Under the pieces are notes generated by a model, which was not told the DNA's origin, did no database searches, and worked only from the letters and a program-made list of their open reading frames with translations. A DNA stretch of 64,000 nucleotides from Xylocopa sonorina (taxonomy: Eukaryota; Arthropoda; Insecta; Hymenoptera; Apidae), in contig NW_027490162.1 of assembly GCF_050948175.1 (NCBI RefSeq), positions 992,001 to 1,056,000 of the forward strand, written 5' to 3'. A program made the translations under genes and the position numbers. Positions 54,319-64,000 of the stretch are shown here, piece after piece. Within the stretch, counting starts at the first letter, position 1. Every line of letters starts with the position of its first letter.

Positions 54319-56727
54319 GTAGACATCTGCAAACGCTATTTCCTTGCAAGGAAGTGTCGCATTTACATTCATTTGAATCGTAGACGAGGAATGCATAACA
54401 TCTCGCAATGAATATTATATCTTACCATGAAACATAGAAATGAGATGCGATATCGCGTTTTAAGTAGCATTAGAAATCTATTGCTACGATACCCAGACAT
54501 CTGCAGACGCTATTTCCTAGCAAGGAAGTGTCGCATTTACATTCATTTGAAACGTAGACGAGGAATGCATAACACTTCGCAATGAATATTATATCTTATC
54601 ATGAAACATAGATATGAGATGCAATATCTCGTTTTAAGAAGCATTTGAACTCTATTGCTACGATACGTAGACATCTGCAATCGCTATTTCCTTGCAAGGA
54701 AGTGTCGCATTTACATTCATTTGAAGTGTTGACGAGGAATAGATAACACTTCGCAAATCATATTATATCTTACCATGAAACATAGAAATGAGATGCGATA
54801 TCGCGTTTTAAGAAGCATTAGAACTCTATTGCTACGATACGTAGACATCTGCAAACGCTATTTCCTTGCAAGGAAGTGTCGCATTTGCATTCATTTGAAT
54901 CGTAGACGAGGAATGCATGACACTTTGCAATGAATATTATATCTTATCATGAAACATAGATATGAGATGCAATATCTCGTTTTAGGAAGCATTTGAACTC
55001 TATTGCTTCGATACGTAGACATCTGCAAACGCTATTTCCTAGCAAGGAAGTGACGCATTTACTTTCATTTGAAGTGTAGACGAGGAATACATAACACTTC
55101 GCAAATCATATTATATCTTACCATGAAACATAGAAATGAGATGCGATATCGCGTTTTAAGAAGCATTAGAACTCTATTTGCTTCGATACGTAGACATCTG
55201 CAAACGCTATTTCCTAGCAAGGAAGTGTCGCATTTACATTCATTTGAACCGTAGACGAGGAATGCATAACACTTCGCAAAGAATATTATATCTTATCATG
55301 AAACATAGATAAGAGATGCAATATCGCGTTTTAAGAAGCATTTGAACTCTATTGCTTCGATACGTAGACATCTGCAAACGCTATTTCCTAGCAAGGAAGT
55401 GTCGCATTTACATTCATTTGAAGTGTAGACGAGGAATACATAACACTTCGCCAATCATATTATATCTTACCATGAAACATAGAAATGAGATGCGATGTCG
55501 CGTTTTAAGAAGCATTAGAACACCATTGCTACGATATGTAGACATTTGCAAACGCTATTTCCTTGCAAGGAAGTGTCGCATTTACATTCATTTGAAGTGT
55601 AGACGAGGAATACATAACACTTCGCAAATCATATTATATCTTACCATGAAACATAGAAATGAGATGCGATATCGCGTTTTAAGAAGCATTAGAACTCTAT
55701 TGCTACGATACGTAGATATCTGCAAACGCTATTTCCTTGCAAGGAAGTGTCGCATTTACATTCATTTGAATCGTAGGCGAGGAATGCATAACACTTCGCA
55801 ATGAATATTATATCTTATCAAGAAACATAGATATGAGATGCAATATCTCGTTTTAAGAAGCATTTGAACTCAATTGCTACGATACGTAGACATCTGCAAA
55901 CGCTATTTCCTTGCAAGGAAGTGTCGCATTTACATTCATTTGAATCGTAGACGAGGAATGCATAACATCTCGCAATGAATATTATATCTTACCATGAAAC
56001 ATAGAAATGAGATGCGATATCGCGTTTTAAGTAGCATTAGAAATCTATTGCTACGATACCCAGACATCTGCAGACGCTATTTCCTAGCAAGGAAGTGTCG
56101 CATTTACATTCATTTGAAACGTAGACGAGGAATGCATAACACTTCGCAATGAATATTATATCTTATCATGAAACATAGATATGAGATGCAATATCTCGTT
56201 TTAAGAAGCATTTGAACTCTATTGCTACGATACGTAGACATCTGCAATCGCTATTTCCTTGCAAGGAAGTGTCGCATTTACATTCATTTGAAGTGTTGAC
56301 GAGGAATAGATAACACTTCGCAAATCATATTATATCTTACCATGAAACATAGAAATGAGATGCGATATCGCGTTTTAAGAAGCATTAGAACTCTATTGCT
56401 ACGATACGTAGACATCTGCAAACGCTATTTCCTTGCAAGGAAGTGTCGCATTTGCATTCATTTGAATCGTAGACGAGGAATGCATGACACTTTGCAATGA
56501 ATATTATATCTTATCATGAAACATAGATATGAGATGCAATATCTCGTTTTAGGAAGCATTTGAACTCTATTGCTTCGATACGTAGACATCTGCAAACGCT
56601 ATTTCCTAGCAAGGAAGTGACGCATTTACTTTCATTTGAAGTGTAGACGAGGAATACATAACACTTCGCAAATCATATTATATCTTACCATGAAACATAG
56701 AAATGAGATGCGATATCGCGTTTTAAG

Positions 56728-58200
56728 AAGCATTTGAACTCTATTGCTACGATACGTAGACATCTGCAAACGCTATTTCCTTGCAAGGAAGTGTCGCATT
56801 TACATTCATTTGAATCGTAGACGAGGAATGCATAACACTTCGCAATGAATATTATATCTTACCATGAAACATAGAAATGAGATGCGATATCGCGTTTTAA
56901 GTAGCATTAGAACTCTATTGCTGCGATACCTAGACATCTGCAGACGCTATTTCCTAGCAAGGAAGTGTCGCATTTACATTCACTTGAAACGTAGACGAGG
57001 AATGCATAACACTTCGCAATGAATATTATATCTTATCATGAAACATAGATATGAGATGCAATATCGCGTTTTAAGAATCATATGAACTCTATTGCCACGA
57101 TACGTAGACATCTGCAATCGCTATTTCCTTGCAAGGAAGTGTCGCATTTACATTCATTTGAAGTGTAGACGAGGAATACATAACACTTCGCAAATCATAT
57201 TATATCTTACCATGAAGCATAGAAATGAGATGCGATATCGCGTTTTAAGTAGCATTAGAACACCATTGCTACGATACCTAGACATCGGCAGACGCTATTT
57301 CCTAGCAAGGAAGTGCCGCATTTACATTCATTTGAAGTGTAGACGAGGAATACATAACACTTCGCAAACCATATTGTATCTTACCATGAAACATAGAAAT
57401 GAGATTCGATATCGCGTTTTAAGAAGCATTAGAAAGCTATTACTACGATAGGTAGACATCTGCAAACGCTATTTCCTAGCGAGGAAGTATCGCATTCACA
57501 TTCATTTGAAGTGCAGACGAGGAATACATAACACTTCGCAAATCATATTATATCTTACCATGAAACATAGAAATGAGATGCGATATCGCGTTTTAAGAAT
57601 CATATGAACTCTATTGCCACGATACGTAGACATCTGCAATCGCTATTACCTTGCAAGGAAGTGTCGCATTTACATTCATTTGAAGTGTAGACGAGGAATA
57701 CATAACACTTCGCAAATCATATTATATCTTACCATGAAGCATAGAAATGAGATGCGATATCGCGTTTTAAGTAGCATTAGAACTCTATTGCTACGATACC
57801 TAGACATCGGCAGACGCTATTTCCTAGCAAGGAAGTGTCGCATTTACATTCATTTGAAGTGTAGACGAGGAATACATGATACTTCGCAAATCATATTATA
57901 TCTTACCAAGAAACATAGAAATGAGATGCGATATCGCGTTTTACGAAGCATTAGAACTCTATTGCTACGATACCTAGACATCTGCAGACGCTATTTCCTT
58001 GCAAGGAAGTGTCGCATTTACATTCATTTGAAGTGTAGACGAGGAATACATGACACTTCGCAAACCATATTATATCTTACCATGAAACATAGAAATGAGA
58101 TGCGATATCGCGTTTTAAGAAGCATCAGAACACTATTGCTACGATAGGTAGTCATTTGCAAACGCTATTTCCTAGCAAAGAAGTGTCGCATTTACATTCA
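56728..58200 (+). repeat. Satellite segment with a 522-bp (3-monomer) repeat
   Basis: About 57060-57340 recurs at about 57582-57862, sharing TATTGCCACGATACG, GCAATCGCTATT, ACCATGAAGCATAG, TTTTAAGTAGCATTAG and CATCGGCAGACG. From about 57.95 kb the sequence again matches that near 47.35 kb at an offset of 10616 bp, which is 61 monomers plus the two inserted Ts near 53.6 and 55.2 kb. The shared marker is GGTAGTCATTTGC (47531 and 58147). Confidence 0.84.
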
Positions 58201-61200
58201 TTTGAAGTGTAGACGAGGAATACATAACACTTCGCAAATCATATTATGTCTTACCATGAAGCATAGAAATGAGATGCGATATAGCGTTTTAAGTAGCATT
58301 AGAACCCTATTGCTACGATACCTAGACATCGGCAGACGCTATTTCCTAGCAAGGAAGTTTCGCATTTACATTCATTTGAAGTGTAGACGAGGAATACATG
58401 ATACTTCGCAAATCATATTATATCTTACCATGAAACATAGAAATGAGATGCGATATCGCGTTTTAAGAAGCATTAGAACACCATTGCTACGATGTGTAGA
58501 CATTTGCAAACGCTATTTCCTTGCATGGAAGTGTCGCATTTACATTCATTTGAAGTGTAGACGAGGAATACATAACACTTCGCAAATCATATTATATCTT
58601 ACCATGAAACATAGAAATGAGATGCGATATCGCGTTTTAAGAAGCATTAGAACTCTATTGCTACGATACCTAGATATCTGCAAACGCTATTTCCTAGCGA
58701 GGAAGTGTCGCATTCACATTCATTTGAAGCGTAGACGAGGAATGCATAACACTTCGCAATGAATATTATATCTTACCATGAAACGTAGAAATGAGATGCA
58801 ATATAGCGTTTTAAGAATCATAAGAAAACTATTGCTTCGATACGTAGACATCTGCAAACGCTATTTCCTTGCAAGGAAGTGTCGCATTTACATTCATTTG
58901 AAGTGTAGACGAGAAGTACATGACACTTCGCAAATCATATTATATCTTACCATGAAACATAGAAATGAAATTCGATATCGCGTTTTAAGAAGCATTAGAA
59001 CACTATTGCTACGATAGGTAGACACTTGCAAACGCTATTTCCTAGCAAAGAAGTGTCGCATTTACATTCATTTAAAGTGTAGGCGAGGAATACATAACAC
59101 TTCGCAAATCATATTATATCTTACCATGAAACATAGAAATGAGTTGCGATATCGCGTTTTAAGAAGCATTAGAACTCTATTGCTACGATACGTAGACATC
59201 TGCAAACGCTATTTCCTTGGAAGGAAGTGTCGCATTTACATTCATTTGAATCGTAGGCGAGGAATGCATAACACTTCGCAATGAATATTATATCTTATCA
59301 AGCAACATAGATATGAGATGCAATATCTCGTTTTAAGAAGCATTTGAACTCTATTGCTACGATACGTAGACATCTGCAAACGCTATTTCCTTGCAAGGAA
59401 GTGTCGCATTTACATTCATTTGAATCGTAGACGAGGAATGCATAACACTTCGCAATGAATATTATATCTTACCATGAAACATAGAAATGAGATGCGATAT
59501 CGCGTTTTAAGTAGCATTAGAACTCTATTGCTACGATACCTAGACATCTGCAGACGCTATTTCCTAGCAAGGAAGTGTCGCATTTACATTCATTTGAAAC
59601 GTAGACGAGGAATGCATAACACTTCGCAATGAATATTATATCTTATCATGAAACATAGATATGAGATGCAATATCTCGTTTTAAGAAGCATTTAAACTCT
59701 ATTGCTACGATACGTAGACATCTGCAATCGCTATTTCCTTGCAAGGAAGTGTCGCATTTACATTCATTTGAAGTGTTGACGAGGAATAGATAACACTTCG
59801 CAAATCATATTATATCTTACCATGAAACATAGAAATGAGATGCGATATCGCGTTTTAAGAAGCATTAGAACTCTACTGCTACGATACGTAGACATCTGCA
59901 AACGCTATTTCCCTGCAAGGAAGTGTCGCATTTACATTCATTTGAATCGTAGACGAGGAATGCATGTCACTTCGCAATGAATATTATATCTTATCATGAA
60001 ACATAGATATGAGATGCAATATCTCGTTTTAAGAAGCATTTGAACTCTATTGCTTCGATACGTAGACATCTGCAAACGCTATTTCCTAGCAAGGAAGTGT
60101 CGCATTTACTTTCATTTGAAGTGTAGACGAGGAATACATAACACTTCGCAAATCATATTATATCTTACCATGAAACATAGAAATGAGATTCGATATCGCA
60201 TTTTAAGAAGCATTAGAAAGCTATTGCTACGATACGTAGACATCTGCAAACGCTATTTCCTAGCGAGGAAGTATCGCATTCACATTCATTTGAAGTGTAG
60301 ACGAGGAATACATAACACTTCGCAAATCATATTATATCTTACCATGAAACATAGAAATGAGATGCGATATCGCGTTTTAGGAATCATATGAACTCTATTG
60401 CTACGATACGTGGACATCTGCAAACGCTATTTCCCTGCAAGGAAGTGTCGCATTTACATTCATTTGAAGTGTAGACGAGGAATACATAACACTTCGCAAA
60501 GAATATTATATCTTATCATGAAACATAGATAAGAGATGCAATATCTCTTTTTAAGAAGCATTTGAACTCTATTGCTTCAATACGTAGACATCTGCAATCG
60601 CTATTTCCTTGCAAGGAAGTGTCGCATTTACATTCATTTGAAATGCAGACGAGGAATACATAACACTTCCCAAATCGTATTATATCTTACCATGAAACAT
60701 GGGAATGAGATGCGATATCGCGTTCTAAGAATCATAAGAACTCTATTGCTACGATACGTAGACATCTGCAAACGCTATTTCCCTGCAAGGAAGTGTCGCA
60801 TTTACATTCATTTGAACCGTAGACGAGGAATGCAAAACACTTCGCAAAGAATATTATATCTTATCATGAAACATAGATAAGAGATGCAATATCTCTTTTT
60901 AAGAAGCATTTGAACTCTATTGCTTCGATACGTAGATATCTGCAAACGTGTCGCATTTACATTCATTTGAAACGTAGACGAGGAATGCATAACACTTCGC
61001 AATGAATATTATATCTTATCAAGAAACATAGATATGAGATGCAATATCTCGTTTTAAGAAGCATTTGAACTCTATTGCTTCGATACGTAGACATCTGGAA
61101 ACGCTATTTCCTTGCAAGGTAGTGTCGCATTTACATTCATTTGAAGTGTAGGCGAGGAATACATAACACTTCGCAAATCATATTATATCTTACCATGAAA

Positions 61201-64000
61201 CATAGAAATGAGATGCGATATCGCGTTTTAAGTAGCATTAGAACTCTATTGCTACGATACCTAGACATCTGCAAACGCTATTTCCTTGCATGGTAGTATC
61301 GCATTTACATTCATTTGAAGTGTAGACGTGGAATACATGACACTTCGCAAATCATATTATATCTTACCATGAATCATAGAAATGAGATGCGATATCGCGT
61401 TTTAAGAAGCATTAGAATTCTATTGCTACGATACGTAGACATCTGCAAACGCTATTTCCTAGCGAGGAAGTGTCGCATTCACATTCATTTGAAGAGTAGA
61501 CGAGGAATACATAATACGTCGCGAATCATATTATATCTTACCATGAAAAATAGAAATGAGATGCGATATCGCGTTTTAAGAATCATAAGAACTCTATTGC
61601 TACGATACGTAGACATCTGCAAACGCAATTTCCTTACAAGGAAGTGTCGCATTTACATTGATTTGAATCGTAGACGAAGAATGCATAACACTTCGCAATG
61701 AATATTATATCTTATCATGAAACATAGATATGAGATGCAATATCTCGTTTTAAGAAGCATTAGAACTCTATTGCTACGATAGGTAGACATCTGCAAACGC
61801 TCTTTCCTAGCAAGGAAGTGTCGCATTTACATTCATTTGAAGTGTAGGCGAGGACTACATAACATTTCGCAAATCATATTATATCTTACCATGAAACATA
61901 GGAATGAGATGCGATATCGCGATTTAAGAATCATAAGAACTCTATTGCTACGATACCTAGACATCTGCAGACGCTATTTCCTAGCAAGGAAGTGTCGCAT
62001 TTACATTCATTTGAAGTGTAGACGAGGAATACATAACACTTCGCAAATCATATTATATCTTACTATGAAACATAGAAATGAGATTCGATATCGCGTTTTA
62101 AGAAGCATTAGAAAGCTATTGCTACGATACGTAGACATCTGCAAACGCTATTTCCTAGCGAGGAAGTATCGCATTCACATTCATTTGAAGTGTAGACGAG
62201 GAATACATAACACTTCGCGAATCATATTATATCTTACCATGAAACATAGAAATGAGTTGCGATATCGCGTTTTAACAAGCATTAGAACTCTATTGCTACG
62301 ATACGTAGACATCTGCAAACGCTATTTCCTTGCAAGGAAGTGTCGCATTTACATTCATTTGAATCGTAGACGAGGAATGCATAACACTTCGCAATGTATA
62401 TTATATCTTATCAAGAAACATAGATATGAGATGCAATATCTCGTTTTAAGAAGCATTTGAACTCTATTGCTTCGATACGTAGACATCTGGAAACGCTATT
62501 TCCTAGCAAGGAAGTGTCGCATTTACATTCATTTGAAGTGTAGGCGAGGAATACATAATACTTCGCAGTGAATATTACATCTTATCATGAAGCATAGAAA
62601 TGAGATGCGATATCTTGTTTTAAGAAGCATTTGAACTCTATTGCTTCGATACGTAGAAATCGGCAAACGCTATTTCCTTCCAAGGTAGTGTCGCATTTAC
62701 ATTCATTTAAAGTGTAGACGTGGAATACATGACACTTCGCAAATCATATTACATCTTACCATGAAACATAGAAATGGGATGCGATATCGCGTTTTAAGAA
62801 GCATTAGAACTCTATTGCTACGATACCTAGACATCTGCAGACGCTATTTCCTAGCAAGGATGTGTCGCATTTACATTCATTTGAAGTGTAGACGAGGAAT
62901 ACATAACTCTTCCCAAATCATATTATATCTTACTATGTAACATAGAAATGAGATGCGATATCGCGTTTTAAGAAGCATTAGAACCCTATTGCTACGATAG
63001 GTAGACATCTGCAAACGCTCTTTCCTAGCAAGGAAGTGTCGCATTTACATTCATTTGAAGTGTAGGCGAGGACTACATAACACTTCGCAAATCATTTTAT
63101 ATCTTACCATGAAACATAGAAATGAGATGCGATATCGCGTTTTAAGAAGCATTAGAATTCTATTGCTACGATACGTAGACATCTGCAAACGCTATTTCCT
63201 AGCGAGGAAGTGTCGCATTCACATTCATTTGAAGTGTAGACGAGGAATACATGACACTTCGCAAATCATATTATATCTTACCATGAAACATAGATAAGAG
63301 ATGCATTATCTCTTTTTTAAGAAGCATTTGAACTCTATTGCTTCGATACGTAGACATCTGCAAACGCTATTTCCTAGCAAGTAAGTGTCGCATTTACATT
63401 CATTTGAAGTGTAGGCGAGGAATACATAACACTTCGTAATGAATATTACATCTTATCATGAAACATAGAAATGAGATGCGATATCTTGTATTAAGAAGCA
63501 TTTGAAACCTATTGCTTCGATACGTAGACATCTGCAAACGCTATTTCCTAGCAACGAAGTGTCGCACTTACATTCATTTGAAGTATAGACGAGGACTACA
63601 TAACACTTCGCAAATCATATTATATCTTACCATGAAACATAGAAATGTGATGCGATATCGCGTTTTAAGAATCATAAGAACTCTATTGCTACGATACGAA
63701 GACATCTGCAAACGCTATTTCCTTGCAAGGAAGTGTCGCATTTACATTCATTTGAATCGTAGACGAGGAATGCATAACACTTCGCAACGAATATTAAATC
63801 TTATCATGAAACATAGAAATGAGATGCGATATCGCGTTTTAAGAATCATAAGAACTCTATTGCTACGATACGCAGACATCTGCAAACGCTATTTCCTTGC
63901 AAGGAAGTGTCGCATTTACATTCATTTGAAGTGTAGACGAGAAATGCATATCACTTCGCAATGAATATTATATCTTACCATGAAACATAGATAAGAGATG
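58201..64000 (+). repeat. More heterogeneous satellite segment at the right end
   Basis: The 174-bp register continues, but I found no long high-identity duplicate with the rest of the window. Monomers carry more private changes, such as GAGGACTACATAAC, CTCTTTCCTAGC, TCTCTTTTTAAG, CATAGATAAGAG, GGTAGTGTCGC and CATCTGGAAACGC. Two length changes are present: a 19-bp deletion at 60948/60949 and an extra T in the run at 63312-63317. It could be nearer to an array edge or simply a less recently homogenised part; no non-satellite sequence appears by base 64000. Confidence 0.8.
60941..60955. other. 19-bp deletion removing the 14-bp palindrome from one monomer
   Basis: One monomer reads CTGCAAACGTGTCGC where its neighbours have 19 more bases between AAACG and TGTCGC. 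The missing stretch is monomer bases 18-36 (or 17-35, since one G is shared at the junction), and it contains the whole TTCCTTGCAAGGAA palindrome at 22-35. It is the largest length change I found in the window. It appears once only, so it was not spread by later duplication. Confidence 0.9.

Larger units (their letters stand above)
53595..56727 (+). repeat. 1567-bp tandem duplication (nine monomers plus one base)
   Basis: About 53595-55160 is repeated at about 55162-56727. The extra base is a T in CTCTATTTGCTTCG (53610-53612 and 55176-55180), present at the start of both copies. Shared private variants include CGCAAAGAATATT, CATAGATAAGAGATGC, TTCGCCAATC, GATATGTAGACATTTGC, GAACTCAATTGC, CATAACATCTCGC, GATACCCAGACATC and CACTTTGCAATG. 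I saw no convincing difference inside the copies, so this is another very recent duplication or an assembly duplication. Confidence 0.91.
1..64000 (+). repeat. 174-bp tandem satellite DNA array
   Basis: The array is a continuous head-to-tail run of a 174-bp unit. The motif GTAGACATCTGC (or CTAGACATCTGC) recurs at 41, 215, 389 and so on to 63872. From 41 to 63698 there are 366 periods with a net loss of 27 bases, and the indels I found by eye sum to exactly that figure. Landmarks in monomer order are GTAGACATCTGC (1-12), the TTCCTTGCAAGGAA region (22-35), CGCATTTACATTCATTTGAA (40-59), GACGAGGAAT (65-74), ACTTCGCAA (82-90), CATGAAACATAGA (108-120), GCGATATCGC (129-138), TTTTAAGAAGC (140-150) and CTATTGCTACGATAC (160-174). 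Every monomer is on the same strand and no unrelated sequence interrupts the run. Both window ends cut a monomer, so the array is longer than the window. Such architecture is known from eukaryotic heterochromatin, often centromeric; that assignment is inference. I see no promoter, terminator, RNA gene or mobile element anywhere in it. Confidence 0.98.

Noticed and set aside
1..64000. CRISPR array
   Set aside because: The unit is 174 bp and similar along its entire length, with no split into short constant repeats and unique spacers, and there are no cas genes.
1..64000. CENP-B box in the monomer
   Set aside because: I looked for the known pattern NTTCGNNNNANNCGGGN on both strands. The candidates CTTCGCAAATC and CTTCGATACG lack the CGGG half, so no canonical box is present in the consensus.
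1..64000. Arabidopsis-type 178-bp centromere repeat or primate alpha satellite
   Set aside because: The length is similar but the consensus does not resemble either sequence as I know them. The similarity in size probably reflects only nucleosome-scale units.
1..64000. Repeat domain of a large bacterial or eukaryotic surface protein
   Set aside because: The reading frame is broken hundreds of times over the 64 kb by stops and by indels of 1, 2, 4 and 19 bases, so no continuous protein could be encoded.

Overview
The whole window is one uninterrupted tandem satellite array. A 174-bp monomer, about 36% G+C by hand count of its consensus, repeats head to tail in one orientation from base 1 to base 64000. 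Taking the monomer to start at the motif GTAGACATCTGC (first at 41, last at 63872), I count 367 complete monomers plus a truncated one at each end. No edge, unique sequence, transposon, RNA gene, CRISPR array or credible protein gene is visible. Long satellite arrays of nucleosome-length units with layered higher-order repeats are typical of eukaryotic centromeric or pericentromeric heterochromatin, so this is most likely eukaryotic heterochromatin. I do not recognise the monomer and cannot name the species or prove centromere function.

The monomers form two main families. Type A reads CGCAAATCATATT in mid-monomer with GCGATATCGC downstream. Type B reads CGCAATGAATATT with GCAATATCTCG downstream. 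The first 50 bases of the monomer come in at least five recurrent versions, each linked to a particular end of the preceding monomer. One version contains the perfect 14-bp palindrome TTCCTTGCAAGGAA; the others carry one to three changes that break it.

Layout: 1-5.2 kb holds a 1740-bp (10-monomer) tandem duplication. 5.2-12.8 kb holds 870-, 696-, 522- and 2610-bp duplications and private variants. 12.8-28 kb is a domain marked by GTAGACAAGG, ATAGAATTGAG and CGTTGACATC, with 4-, 14- and 22-monomer duplications. 28-38 kb holds 174-, 870- and 1740-bp duplications, the last apparently base-perfect. 38-53 kb is a large block with three related copies at spacings of 3480-5220 and 4176 bp. 53.6-56.7 kb is a 1567-bp duplication (nine monomers plus one base). 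57-64 kb is more heterogeneous and contains the largest length change, a 19-bp deletion.

Because 174 is divisible by three, one forward frame stays open across successive type A monomers and gives open frames of up to 382 codons. They are a by-product of the repeat and I annotate none as a gene. No genes work together here; any function would be structural, through chromatin or satellite transcripts.
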